Positions 26,449-34,667 are shown, counted from the first letter of the stretch. The stretch is 64,000 nt of DNA from Psychroflexus longus (GCF_020164595.1 NZ_JAIQZE010000001.1:1-64000), one strand, 5' to 3'. Notes: generated from the sequence alone by a model not told the origin. Numbers and translations: made by a program.

Positions 26449-26763
26449 TTATTTCAATCTTGATCTTGATAAATCAAGGTTCCAGTTATCTGATAAATTA
26501 GACCAACTTGGATTCATTTCTTCTATTAAATTTATCTTCCATGCTCTGTTCCATTTTTTAAACCTTTTTTCTCTTGTAGAAGCTTCGACTGAACTATCAA
26601 ATTCTTCAAAGTATACCAGTTTATTACAATTGTATCTTGCCGTAAAAGATCTTGGATATGTTTTTAGTTTATGCCCTTTTATTCGCTCATCAAGATCATT
26701 TGTAACCCCAATATAAAGCACAGTATTATTTTTATTGGTTATGATATAAACGTAATGACTCAT
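26449..26763 (-). CDS. Small GIY-YIG nuclease-domain protein
   Basis: A 104-aa stand-alone GIY-YIG domain: YVYIITNKNNTVLYIGVTNDLDERI carries the YVY...YIG motif and the catalytic Arg; Tyr and Glu follow in LVYFEEFDSSVEASTREKRFKKWNR. Such proteins are widespread and of unknown role, perhaps DNA repair or degradation. It lies between paaY and the enoyl-CoA hydratase gene in the same orientation and is not part of phenylacetate catabolism. Two adjacent ATGs are possible; the second (26763) is used. Confidence 0.85.
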   Translation of the reverse strand: MSHYVYIITNKNNTVLYIGVTNDLDERIKGHKLKTYPRSFTARYNCNKLVYFEEFDSSVEASTREKRFKKWNRAWKINLIEEMNPSWSNLSDNWNLDLSRSRLK

Positions 26764-26839
26764 CATTCTTCAGTTTTTGTCAAAATTTAAAGTAATGATT
26801 TCATAAAATAGACATCCGCATGCGCGAATGTAAATCTCT

Positions 26840-27592
26840 CTATTTAAACCGCTTCAGCTTCTCCTTCGTAAAAGAACTTAACACTAACTTTCCACTGATT
26901 TTCGCACGTTCTTTTAACAACTCATCCCAGTCTTCAGTTCCTCGCCAAAACATTTGTTTCATTTGCTTGACAGCTTCAGGATTATATTCGCATAAATTTT
27001 TTGCAAATTCTGCTATAGCAATATCCAAATCTTCTGTAGAATCGTAAACATTTGCATATAAACCTTTGCCTTTTGCCCATTCTGCTGTATAGAATGTGTT
27101 GGCATCTATTGCAATCTGGGACATTCCACTAACACCCAATTTACGTTCAACGGCAGGACCAACAACAAAAGGACCTATTCCAAGATTCAATTCACTCAAC
27201 TTGATAGCAGCGTATTTGGTAGCCATGCAATAATCCATAGAAGAGGCAAGGCCTACGCCACCGCCAACAGTTTTACCTTGAACACGCCCAATAATAAATT
27301 TTGGACATTTACGCATGGCGTTGATTACATTGGCAAATCCACTAAAGAACTTTTCTCCAGTTTGCTCATCGTTAATAGAAATCAATTCTTTAAAACTGGC
27401 TCCGGCACAAAACGTTCGATCACCTCCAGATTTTAAGACCACCACCAAAACGTCATCATCATGACCTACTTTGGTGATGGTATCAGCTAATTGAGCTAGA
27501 ATATCACTCGGTAATGAATTATGTGCAGGATGAAAAAATTCTATCGTCGCAATTTTGTCTTTTATGTCTTTTTTTACGTAAGGTTTCGTCAT
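26840..27592 (-). CDS. Enoyl-CoA hydratase/isomerase of the paa cluster
   Basis: A crotonase-fold protein of 250 aa: oxyanion-hole segments FCAGASFKEL and QGKTVGGGVGLASSMDY, then IKLSELNLGIGPFVVG. It probably hydrates an unsaturated CoA intermediate of phenylacetate breakdown (PaaF-like, 2,3-dehydroadipyl-CoA), but the equivalent of the usual catalytic Glu pair is not fully clear, so the symbol is left empty. It starts a second transcript whose promoter has nearly the same operator as paaE. Confidence 0.85.
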   Translation of the reverse strand: MTKPYVKKDIKDKIATIEFFHPAHNSLPSDILAQLADTITKVGHDDDVLVVVLKSGGDRTFCAGASFKELISINDEQTGEKFFSGFANVINAMRKCPKFIIGRVQGKTVGGGVGLASSMDYCMATKYAAIKLSELNLGIGPFVVGPAVERKLGVSGMSQIAIDANTFYTAEWAKGKGLYANVYDSTEDLDIAIAEFAKNLCEYNPEAVKQMKQMFWRGTEDWDELLKERAKISGKLVLSSFTKEKLKRFK

Positions 27593-27629
27593 AATTTATA
27601 GTATTTCTCAATCGTTTTCGGGTCATGTT

Positions 27630-27660
27630 CAAAACTAATGATTGTTAGTATCATTCGCAA
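27630..27660 (-). promoter_or_regulatory. Promoter/operator 2 of the paa regulon
   Basis: The 20 bases at 27630-27649 match operator 1 (39984-40003) at 18 of 20 positions. The inverted repeat is ACTAAT-gatt-GTTAGT. On the minus strand TAGTTTTG (27637-27630) fits TAnnTTTG and TTG (27660-27658) lies 20 bases upstream, so the operator covers the -7 box, as for a repressor. Confidence 0.7.
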
Positions 27661-27719
27661 TTGGATTATTTTAAATTTAGTAGTTTTACACCTAATCTAA
27701 CCTTTTTAAAACTTTATAA

Positions 27720-28535
27720 ATGAAAACCCTCCCAATACTATTGTTTGTGTTTTTGCTTGTGTCTGCTTCTGCTTATTCTCAAGATCCAGATGAAACCTAT
27801 ATAATTGCTAAAGGCTGTAAAAATGCAGAGGGAAACATGGAGCTGAAAGATTGTTTTTCGAAAAAGGTTTCGAATTTGTTTACACGCAGCGTAGGGAGAA
27901 AATTTAGAAATGAACTCAAACCAGGAATCAACAAATTCAACCTAGCTTTTGAGGTACAAAAAGATAAATCTGTTCATTTAGTTCATTTAAACTCAAATAA
28001 TCCTGTTATTAAAAAGGAATTTGAAAACACATTGAATAAACTTAAAATAATAGAACCTGGTATTCAAGATGGTAAACCCATCAATGCTACCATTAATTTA
28101 CCTGTTGTTATTAAAACAAATACTACTGGTGTTGAGGCTAATCATAAGATGAGTAAAGTAACCGATAAAAATGATTATAAAGGCAACGAAAGGATTTATC
28201 CCAGCATTGATATTTATTGCAAATATGAAGATGAAGAAAAAGCATTTAATAGTTACAGTAACTATATGCTAAACTTTCTTTTTAATAAAATTGAACCTGA
28301 TCAAATAAACACCTTTTTAAACCCTGGGATGAATTTCTTTGAAATTAAAATTCTTTACAATAAAGATGACACAATAACTAAAATAGTATCAAATAGTGGC
28401 AACTCAAAGCTTGATACTATTTTTAAAAAGAACGTCGTTGAGGTTTTTCATGAATCTAAATTTAAAAGTCCCCGTAAAGACAATGTGTCCTACTCTGGTG
28501 AAATGGTGTTTTACATTTTCTATATGAAAAGCTAG
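27720..28535 (+). CDS. Secreted protein of unknown function with two similar TonB_C-like halves
   Basis: A signal peptide (MKTLPILLFVFLLVSASAYSQ) is followed by two segments of similar layout: about residues 50-135 (ELKPGINKFNLAFEVQKDKS, DGKPINATINLPVVI) and 185-271 (FLNPGMNFFEIKILYNKDDT, SGEMVFYIFY). Each has PGxNxF, a strand with KD, a TNS/SNS turn, a helix and a final beta pair, reminiscent of the C-terminal domain of TonB. No proline-rich or membrane part of TonB is present, so it is not an energy transducer. It is the only plus-strand gene within the paa region and splits it in two. Confidence 0.6.
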   Translation: MKTLPILLFVFLLVSASAYSQDPDETYIIAKGCKNAEGNMELKDCFSKKVSNLFTRSVGRKFRNELKPGINKFNLAFEVQKDKSVHLVHLNSNNPVIKKEFENTLNKLKIIEPGIQDGKPINATINLPVVIKTNTTGVEANHKMSKVTDKNDYKGNERIYPSIDIYCKYEDEEKAFNSYSNYMLNFLFNKIEPDQINTFLNPGMNFFEIKILYNKDDTITKIVSNSGNSKLDTIFKKNVVEVFHESKFKSPRKDNVSYSGEMVFYIFYMKS

Positions 28536-28566
28536 ATTTAAATTATAAGACTTATGAATAGCAATT

Positions 28567-28608
28567 AAAAAAATGCTGTCTAAATTCGATTTAGACAGCA
28601 TTTTTTTT
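28567..28608. terminator. Strong bidirectional terminator
   Basis: AAATGCTGTCTAAA (28571-28584), loop TTCGA, TTTAGACAGCATTT (28590-28603), extended by A and T runs on both sides. It serves the plus-strand secreted-protein gene and the convergent paaZ. Confidence 0.95.
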
Positions 28609-28614
28609 GAGATT

Positions 28615-31125
28615 TTAAATCAACCCAAACTGTTCAAAATGATGATTAAAATGCTTTCTGTTTAAAAGCTTCCACTCAAAACTTGTCAATTCTCCAAAAA
28701 CTGCATTCTTTGTAACTGCATCCGGATGTTCTCTAAAATAAACTTCATAAGCCTCATAAGACTCCAATAAAGCTTTTTTAGCCTCCTCTAGAGTGCTATG
28801 ATTTAAGGCTTCAAGTTCATTTTCCTTCATCAAAGGCATCTTATAACCGTGTGGCATTTTTTCGTAGTTGTATAAGGTTTCCTGAACTTTCTCTAAATGC
28901 TCTTCAGGTGTGGCAATTTCAAAATTGGATATGTCTCCTGTAGCTATCCTCAAACTCATTTCCAAATGCTCCAGCATATGTTGTGGCGTCATCATCCCCC
29001 ATTTCGCCTGACTTTCTTCTGAAAGTGATTTTAACTTACTATCAATAAAATCCTTATCCACTTCATAAAAGGTTTCTTGTTTTTTCTGAACCATGGTCAA
29101 AATAGTCGCAATGGCCACCAGCTTGTCCTCTTCTTCTACCGCCTCCACATCAAAGACTTCCACATACCATTTCACAATGCCGCTTGGTAATTCCTTTCCT
29201 TTTTGATCGCGATCCACTTTCTCTTTGCAAGTTAATCGGACATTTATAGTATCATTGTGATATAGCGGTCTTAGAAATCGAATTTCTTCTAAACCGTAAT
29301 TAGCCGCGACAGGACCTTTATTTGGATAAACAAACAATCCAGCTGCTGCTGAAATTATGAAATAACCATGAGCAGTTCGCTGCTCAAAAATACTGCCTTC
29401 CAAAGAAGTGATATCCGTATGCGCATAAAAGTGATCCCAGGTTAAGTTTCCGAAGTTGATAATATCTGTGTCGGTTAAGGTTCGGTTATGCGTTTTTAAG
29501 GACATTCCGGGCTGTATGTCTTCCCAATGGTAAGCAAATGGATGCTTTTCGGCGTCTTTGTAGTTTGCTTTCGGCTGATAAATGCCAGTGATTTCAGTTA
29601 AAGTGGTTGGACTTCCCTGAATCGCGCAACGCTGCATAAAGTGCTTGATCCCGCGTTTTCCACCCATTTCTTCTCCACCACCGGCTCGGCCAGGACCACC
29701 GTGAACCAAATTAGGTAAAGGGGCACCATGACCTGTACTTTGCTTGGCAGATTCCCGATTAATGGACATGATTCTTCCGTGATGCGACGCCGATTTTATG
29801 GTATATTCAGTTGCAATCCGATCATCATTAGTGAAAATTGAACTTACCAAAGAACCTCTTCCTTTTTTAGAAAGCTGAATCGCTTCTTCTAAATTTTTAT
29901 AAGGCATCAGTGTGCTTACAGGCCCAAAGGCTTCGGTAATGTGAGCAGCTTCATTTATGAAAGGCTTATCCTCTCTCATCAAAATGGGTTTGATAAAAGC
30001 TCCTTTTTCAAATTCAGCATTAATGGTTTCTGCCGAGTCAAAATCGCCATAAACGATTTCTGCAGTTTTTGAAATCTCTCCGACTGCTTTTTTTACGGCT
30101 TCTACTTGTTGTTTATCAATAAGACTTCCCATTCGGACTTCCTTCAGTCTTGGATCTCCCAATGTCACTTTATCCAAAGCTTTTCCTAAGGCAATTTGGA
30201 CATCTTCAATGAGAGATTCTGGAACAATCGCTCGACGAATCGCCGTACATTTCTGACCGCATTTCACTGTCATTTCATTTCTAACCTCTCTTATAAATAA
30301 ATCGAATTCAGGGGTGCCTGGAACTGCATCTTCTCCCAAAATACAAGCATTCAGAGAATCTGCTTCCATGGTAAATGGAACAGATTCTTCAAGCAATCTT
30401 GGATGATTTTTAAGCATTCGTCCAGTTGCGGCAGAACCTGTAAACGTGACAATGTCCTGTGATTCGACACTATCCAAAATGTTTTTCTCCGTGCCTGAAA
30501 TCAGTTGCAAAGTACCTTCTGGCAAAATGCCTGAAGCGATGATTTCTTTGACGACGGCTTCAGTCAAATACGCCGACTGTGGGGCTGGCAGAACGACAGC
30601 TGGCACTCCAGCCATCCAGTTGACCGCACATTTTTCCAGCATTCCCCACACAGGAAAATTGAAGGCATTGATGTGAACCGCAACACCTTCTTTGGGTACC
30701 AAAATATGATGCGCCATAAACCGGCCACCACGAGACAAATCAATAGGGTCACCTTCTACATCAAAGGGCTGATTGGGAAACAACTTCCTTAAAGACGCAT
30801 TGGCAAACAAATTTCCAAAACCGCCATCAATATCAAACCAAGAATCCATCTTTGTAGCCCCAGTACGATAGCTCAATTCATAAAATGCTCTTTTTTTCTT
30901 CTGTAGATAGAATGCTAAAGATTTCAGCATATTTCCACGTTCCTGAAACGTCATTTGTCGCAAGGTTTCACCCTTTTCACGACCGTAAGCCAAAACTTCA
31001 GGAATATCGAAACCTGCAACAGTTATATTTGTAAAATGTTCTCCAGTAATGGAATCAAAAATAGGTTTTCCCTTCCCCCTTCCTTCCTTCCATTGGCCTT
31101 GTATGTAACTTTGTGTGGTTTGCAT
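28615..31125 (-). CDS. paaZ: PaaZ bifunctional oxepin-CoA hydrolase / aldehyde dehydrogenase with extra C-terminal DinB-like domain
   Basis: PaaZ opens the seven-membered ring of oxepin-CoA and oxidises the resulting semialdehyde to 3-oxo-5,6-dehydrosuberyl-CoA. Residues 1-510 are the NADP aldehyde dehydrogenase (Cys in VKCGQKCTAIRR, Glu in FTMEADSLN); about 525-680 are the MaoC-type R-hydratase (FGNLTWDHFYAHTD with Asp and His). Canonical PaaZ ends near 681. Here 155 further residues follow: WGMMTPQHMLEHL, a helical stretch and FGELTSFEWKLLNRKHFNHH, which resemble the histidine pattern of DinB/DUF1569 proteins. No stop or frameshift separates the parts, so it is a true fusion. Confidence 0.93.
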   Translation of the reverse strand: MQTTQSYIQGQWKEGRGKGKPIFDSITGEHFTNITVAGFDIPEVLAYGREKGETLRQMTFQERGNMLKSLAFYLQKKKRAFYELSYRTGATKMDSWFDIDGGFGNLFANASLRKLFPNQPFDVEGDPIDLSRGGRFMAHHILVPKEGVAVHINAFNFPVWGMLEKCAVNWMAGVPAVVLPAPQSAYLTEAVVKEIIASGILPEGTLQLISGTEKNILDSVESQDIVTFTGSAATGRMLKNHPRLLEESVPFTMEADSLNACILGEDAVPGTPEFDLFIREVRNEMTVKCGQKCTAIRRAIVPESLIEDVQIALGKALDKVTLGDPRLKEVRMGSLIDKQQVEAVKKAVGEISKTAEIVYGDFDSAETINAEFEKGAFIKPILMREDKPFINEAAHITEAFGPVSTLMPYKNLEEAIQLSKKGRGSLVSSIFTNDDRIATEYTIKSASHHGRIMSINRESAKQSTGHGAPLPNLVHGGPGRAGGGEEMGGKRGIKHFMQRCAIQGSPTTLTEITGIYQPKANYKDAEKHPFAYHWEDIQPGMSLKTHNRTLTDTDIINFGNLTWDHFYAHTDITSLEGSIFEQRTAHGYFIISAAAGLFVYPNKGPVAANYGLEEIRFLRPLYHNDTINVRLTCKEKVDRDQKGKELPSGIVKWYVEVFDVEAVEEEDKLVAIATILTMVQKKQETFYEVDKDFIDSKLKSLSEESQAKWGMMTPQHMLEHLEMSLRIATGDISNFEIATPEEHLEKVQETLYNYEKMPHGYKMPLMKENELEALNHSTLEEAKKALLESYEAYEVYFREHPDAVTKNAVFGELTSFEWKLLNRKHFNHHFEQFGLI

Positions 31126-31173
31126 GATATTTTAATTAATGATCTTTTATTAAATTTAAATGAGCTTCAATTC

Positions 31174-32379
31174 TTAACTCGCATTCTCAATCACAGCTGC
31201 GTAACCTTGTCCAACTCCTACACACATGGTAACAAGTGCATATTTTTTATTAGTCATTTTAAGCTCCAAAGCAGCCGAATAAGCAAGCCTTGCTCCAGTA
31301 ACCCCGAGTGGATGACCAATCGCAATCGCGCCCCCGTTAGGGTTAATTCGTGGATCGTCGTCTTTCAATCCCCAGGCGCGGATACAAGCTAAGGATTGAG
31401 CTGCAAAGGCTTCATTCAATTCAATCACATCCATATCTTCCATTTTCAAACCTGCTTTTGCCAAAGCCTTATTGGACGCTTCCACAGGCCCAATACCCAT
31501 AATTCTTGGTTCAACCCCAACCACAGCAGAACTCAAAATTTTAGCCATCGGATTCAAATTATATTTTTCAACTGCTTTTTGTGAAGCCACAATCGTAGCT
31601 GCAGCACCATCATTGAGGCCTGACGAATTTCCGGCTGTCACGCTTCCGTCTTTTCTAAATGCCGGACGTAGCTTAGCCAAAACTTCCAGCTTGGTTTGTG
31701 GTTTCACAAACTCATCCTGAACAAACACCAAATCATTCTGCTTTCGTCGTGGAATATTTACAGCGACAATTTCTCTGGCCAATCGGCCGTTTTCCTGAGC
31801 TTTCGAAGCTTTCATCTGAGAATGATAAGCAAAGGCGTCCTGGTCTTCACGCGAAATTTTGTGGATATCGACCAGATTTTCAGCCGTCACACCCATACCA
31901 TCCGTTCCATATTGTTCGTGCATTTTTGGATTCACAAACCGCCACCCAAAGCTAGTATCGTACATTTTGGAATCATTTCCGTAAGCCGATGAAGCTTTAG
32001 AAATAGCGTAAGGACCACGTGTCATGTGCTCAACTCCACCAGCGATAAATAAATCGCCATCCCCTGCTTTTATAGCTCGGTTGGCGTGAATAATCGCTGA
32101 CAGTCCACTACTGCAAAGTCGATTTACCGTTTCTCCTGGCACAGAGTGAGGCAATCCCGCCAAAAGTGAGCACATTCTAGCCACGTTTCGGTTGTCTTCC
32201 CCCGCCTGATTGGCACATCCCAATATCACATCATCAAAAGCTTCTTTGGGAATAGATGAATTTCTACTTACGATTTCTTTGATGACCAAGGCCCCCAAAT
32301 CGTCAGCTCTCACTGGTGAAAGCTTCCCTTTATAATTTCCAATTGGCGTTCGAATTCCGTCGATTATAAATGCATCCAT
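31174..32379 (-). CDS. paaJ: 3-oxoadipyl-CoA / 3-oxo-5,6-dehydrosuberyl-CoA thiolase
   Basis: The thiolase that performs the final CoA-dependent cleavages, releasing acetyl-CoA and succinyl-CoA. Active-site Cys lies in VNRLCSSGLSAI, His in GGAIAIGHPLGVTGAR and the second Cys in CVGVGQGYA. The start AFIIDGIRTPIGNYKGKLS and SRTPIG-like motif, plus GGVEHMTRGPY, are typical of PcaF/PaaJ. Length 401 aa is normal. It lies between paaZ and paaI in the paa operon. Confidence 0.93.
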   Translation of the reverse strand: MDAFIIDGIRTPIGNYKGKLSPVRADDLGALVIKEIVSRNSSIPKEAFDDVILGCANQAGEDNRNVARMCSLLAGLPHSVPGETVNRLCSSGLSAIIHANRAIKAGDGDLFIAGGVEHMTRGPYAISKASSAYGNDSKMYDTSFGWRFVNPKMHEQYGTDGMGVTAENLVDIHKISREDQDAFAYHSQMKASKAQENGRLAREIVAVNIPRRKQNDLVFVQDEFVKPQTKLEVLAKLRPAFRKDGSVTAGNSSGLNDGAAATIVASQKAVEKYNLNPMAKILSSAVVGVEPRIMGIGPVEASNKALAKAGLKMEDMDVIELNEAFAAQSLACIRAWGLKDDDPRINPNGGAIAIGHPLGVTGARLAYSAALELKMTNKKYALVTMCVGVGQGYAAVIENAS

Positions 32380-32400
32380 GTCTTGTATTTTGTTATTTTG

Positions 32401-32541
32401 GGCGTTAACAGGCTTTTCGTTTCAAGTCCTCGTCCGGTGATGGCTTTCGCAAACTTTCCCATGAGCTCCTTTCAGTCGCTTTGGCAAAGCTGTTTCAGCA
32501 CAACACCAATCCTGCAGGCTTTCCACTACAATCCTTAACGC
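32401..32541 (+). repeat. Structured intergenic element B
   Basis: The ends GGCGTTAACAGGCTTTTCG and TTTCCACTACAATCCTTAACG are partly inverted (GGCGTTAA...TTAACGC) and enclose about 100 bases with a small GCTTTG/CAAAGC hairpin. It matches element D over both ends and belongs to the same family as A and C. It fills the paaI-paaJ gap. Confidence 0.65.
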
Positions 32542-32565
32542 AAATTTGTTTTAAATTTAATGTTT

Positions 32566-32982
32566 TTAGTCATCATTTAAGTCCCACTCTTTTGAGGTTC
32601 TGTACACAACTCCTTTGAAAAGCGCTACTAACTGATCTTCTTTTTTAACCTCTACGACATGAAAACCAAGTTTATTTTTTGTCACTTCCACACTGGATTC
32701 GGCGGTGATATAATCGCCTTCTTCCAAGGCTTCAATATGATTGATAGAGGTTTCGATAGACACTGCATATTTTCCATGAGTATTCGCTGCAAAACCAAAA
32801 GCGGTATCTGCCAAAGCATAGGTGATACCTCCATGAGCTTTCTGCATGGAATTGAGCATCTCCGGTCTTACTTTCAGTCCCACTTTACACTTACCTAAAC
32901 TCACCTCCAAAATCTCAATTCCCAGCCAACTGCTGAAGGGATCTTGTGAGAGCATTTTTTGAGGTATTAGGTTGTAGGACAT
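32566..32982 (-). CDS. paaI: PaaI hotdog-fold acyl-CoA thioesterase
   Basis: PaaI hydrolyses stalled hydroxyphenylacetyl-CoA-type esters and so frees CoA. The hotdog core has MQKAHGGITYALADTAFGFAANTHG (Gly and Asp of the active site on the long helix) and AVSIETSINHIEAL. The ATG at 32982 gives MSYNLIPQKMLSQDPF; its first seven codons lie in the TAGG heptad array of module 2. A second ATG at 32952 (MLSQDPF) would avoid the array and still leave the complete fold, so the start may have been displaced by the insertion. Confidence 0.9.
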   Translation of the reverse strand: MSYNLIPQKMLSQDPFSSWLGIEILEVSLGKCKVGLKVRPEMLNSMQKAHGGITYALADTAFGFAANTHGKYAVSIETSINHIEALEEGDYITAESSVEVTKNKLGFHVVEVKKEDQLVALFKGVVYRTSKEWDLNDD

Positions 32983-32999
32983 AGGGTTTAGGTATAAAG
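32961..32999. repeat. Heptad array, module 2 left (TAGG + 3)
   Basis: TAGG at 32968, 32975, 32982 and 32989, each 7 bases apart, with GAGG at 32961 and AAAG at 32996 in phase. Spacers are TTG, ACA, GTT, TAT. The array runs into the first codons of paaI. Confidence 0.92.
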
Positions 33000-33007
33000 T
33001 TTAGTTG

Positions 33008-33385
33008 TTATTTACTTATTCTTTTAAAAATTGAAGCACGTAAGCCGCTTATCATTTTTACCATCTCAACCAAGTGTTCTCGATTTGCTTCATTTTCTTC
33101 CTGACTAATATAATTTCTCCGGACAGCTTTAGTACTACAAGCGACACATTCATGTAAGCTGTGATAAGCATTGCCAAGGTAATTATGAAATTGTTTATCT
33201 GTTCCGGCAGAACCTTCTGCTATGTTTAAAGCAATAGAGTCACCGGCTCTCCTGAACTGAGAAGTCAATTCGAAACGTTCTTCTTTCGGAAAATCTTTTG
33301 TCTGTTGATGAACAACTTCTCCAAAATCCATTGCCTTTTGATAAACTTTAAAATCCTCAAATTTAAAATGAAACTTAGATTTCAT
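33008..33385 (-). CDS. Four-helix-bundle protein (S23/TIGR02436-like), module 2
   Basis: A 125-aa helical protein: FEDFKVYQKAMDFGEVVHQ, FELTSQFRRAGDSIALNIAEG and HNYLGNAYHSLHECVACS are the classic 23S-rRNA-intervening-sequence protein pattern (the commoner subtype, with FxDLxVWQKA-like start). It is bracketed by TAGG arrays on the left and CCTA arrays on the right and sits between paaH and paaI in operon orientation. The catabolic pathway does not need it. Function unknown; nucleic-acid binding is inferred from the family. Confidence 0.93.
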   Translation of the reverse strand: MKSKFHFKFEDFKVYQKAMDFGEVVHQQTKDFPKEERFELTSQFRRAGDSIALNIAEGSAGTDKQFHNYLGNAYHSLHECVACSTKAVRRNYISQEENEANREHLVEMVKMISGLRASIFKRISK

Positions 33386-33401
33386 AACTCGATTATTTAT
33401 T

Positions 33402-33454
33402 CCTACTACCTAACACCTACCTCCTATTACCTAGAACCTAAAACCTCCCTCCTT
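33402..33454. repeat. Heptad array, module 2 right (CCTA + 3)
   Basis: CCTA at 33402, 33409, 33416, 33423, 33430 and 33437, without a single phase slip, then CCTC at 33444 and CCTT at 33451. CCTA is the complement of TAGG on the left side. The array overlaps the stop and last codons of paaH (EGGRF). Confidence 0.95.
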
Positions 33455-34610
33455 CTTTCGCCATTTTCCTCAACAACGGGCTACATCTATATCGATCCTC
33501 TCTGTAGGTGTCGTAAAGATGATCCATCTGTTCAACACACCAGTCAATGCCTTTTTTATTAGCCCATTTCAAAAGTCCTTTTGGATAGTTGACTCCCTTA
33601 GTCATAGCCAAATCAATATCTTTAGCAGTAGCGATATTTAAGAATAAAGCATCTGCGGCTTCATTGATAAGCATAGCTAACACCCGATCAAATATCTGTT
33701 GACCCATTTCACGGTCTTTGACAGGCGCTATTTTTTGTGCATTTTCTCTATAATCATAAAACCCTTTGCCTGACTTTCGACCTAAATAGCCTGCCTCCGC
33801 AAAGCGCTTTTGGGTAAATGATGGCTTGTACCGTGGGTCGTAGTAAAAAGCTTCAAAAACAGTTTCGGTAACGGTATAATTGACGTCGTTTCCGATAAAG
33901 TCCATCAACTGAAAAGGCCCCATTTTAAATCCGCCAAATTCTTTCATCGCCCAATCAATTGTTGCAAAACCTGCTTCGCCTTCAGGGACACCTGCAAAAC
34001 GCTCTTCGTAAATTCTAAGTGCTTCTCCGTAAAATGGTCGAGCTACCCGATTCACAATAAATCCAGGAGTGTCTTTAGCCTTAACCGGCACTTTTTTCCA
34101 GTCTTGCATAATTGAAAATACCTTATCAAAAACATCAGAAGAAGTTTGCACAGCAGGTACAATTTCTACCAAAGGCATCAATGGTGCTGGATTGAAAAAG
34201 TGAACACCAATGCATCGCTCTGGTTTTTGTAAAGCTGAAGCAATCGAAGCAATGGACAAAGACGACGTATTGCTGGCAATAATGGCTTCATCACTTTGGT
34301 AACTTTCCAACTCTTTAAACACCTTTTGCTTGATCTCCAGATTTTCAATAATAGCTTCTATGGTCAAATCTGCATCAGCAAGATCCTTCAAATTTTCTAC
34401 ATAACTGATGTTTCCCTGTATTCTGTTTTTTTTCTGGTCATCAATACGCCCTTTTTCAATTAACCGACTCAGAATTTTCTCCAAAGCCTGTTTAGCTTTA
34501 TCAAGTGCTTCTGCTTTGGTATCGTAAAGCTTCACCTGGCAACCTGCCGTTGCTGCTACCTGCGCTATGCCGCTTCCCATGGTTCCGCTTCCTATTATGG
34601 CTATGTTCAT
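33438..34610 (-). CDS. paaH: 3-hydroxyadipyl-CoA dehydrogenase
   Basis: Oxidises 3-hydroxyadipyl-CoA to 3-oxoadipyl-CoA with NAD. Rossmann motif IIGSGTMGSGIAQVAA (residues 4-19), catalytic His in GVHFFNPAPLMPLVEIV, then DTPGFIVNRVARP. Two 3-hydroxyacyl-CoA dehydrogenase C-terminal domains are present (about 185-285 and 300-385), as in PaaH and unlike the 282-aa butyryl enzymes. The last codons coincide with the CCTA heptad array of module 2, so the C-terminal EGGRF may be altered from the ancestral end. Confidence 0.93.
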   Translation of the reverse strand: MNIAIIGSGTMGSGIAQVAATAGCQVKLYDTKAEALDKAKQALEKILSRLIEKGRIDDQKKNRIQGNISYVENLKDLADADLTIEAIIENLEIKQKVFKELESYQSDEAIIASNTSSLSIASIASALQKPERCIGVHFFNPAPLMPLVEIVPAVQTSSDVFDKVFSIMQDWKKVPVKAKDTPGFIVNRVARPFYGEALRIYEERFAGVPEGEAGFATIDWAMKEFGGFKMGPFQLMDFIGNDVNYTVTETVFEAFYYDPRYKPSFTQKRFAEAGYLGRKSGKGFYDYRENAQKIAPVKDREMGQQIFDRVLAMLINEAADALFLNIATAKDIDLAMTKGVNYPKGLLKWANKKGIDWCVEQMDHLYDTYREDRYRCSPLLRKMAKEGGRF

Positions 34611-34622
34611 ATTGTAATTAAC

Positions 34623-34667
34623 GATTTTATTAGATTGTTGATTAACGATTGTTGATTTATTTCGATT
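34623..34667. repeat. Heptad array, module 3 left (GATT + 3)
   Basis: GATT at 34633, 34640, 34647 and 34654 in strict 7-base steps; further GATT at 34623 and 34664 are each ten bases away. It fills the gap between the bundle gene's end and the paaH start codon. Confidence 0.88.
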
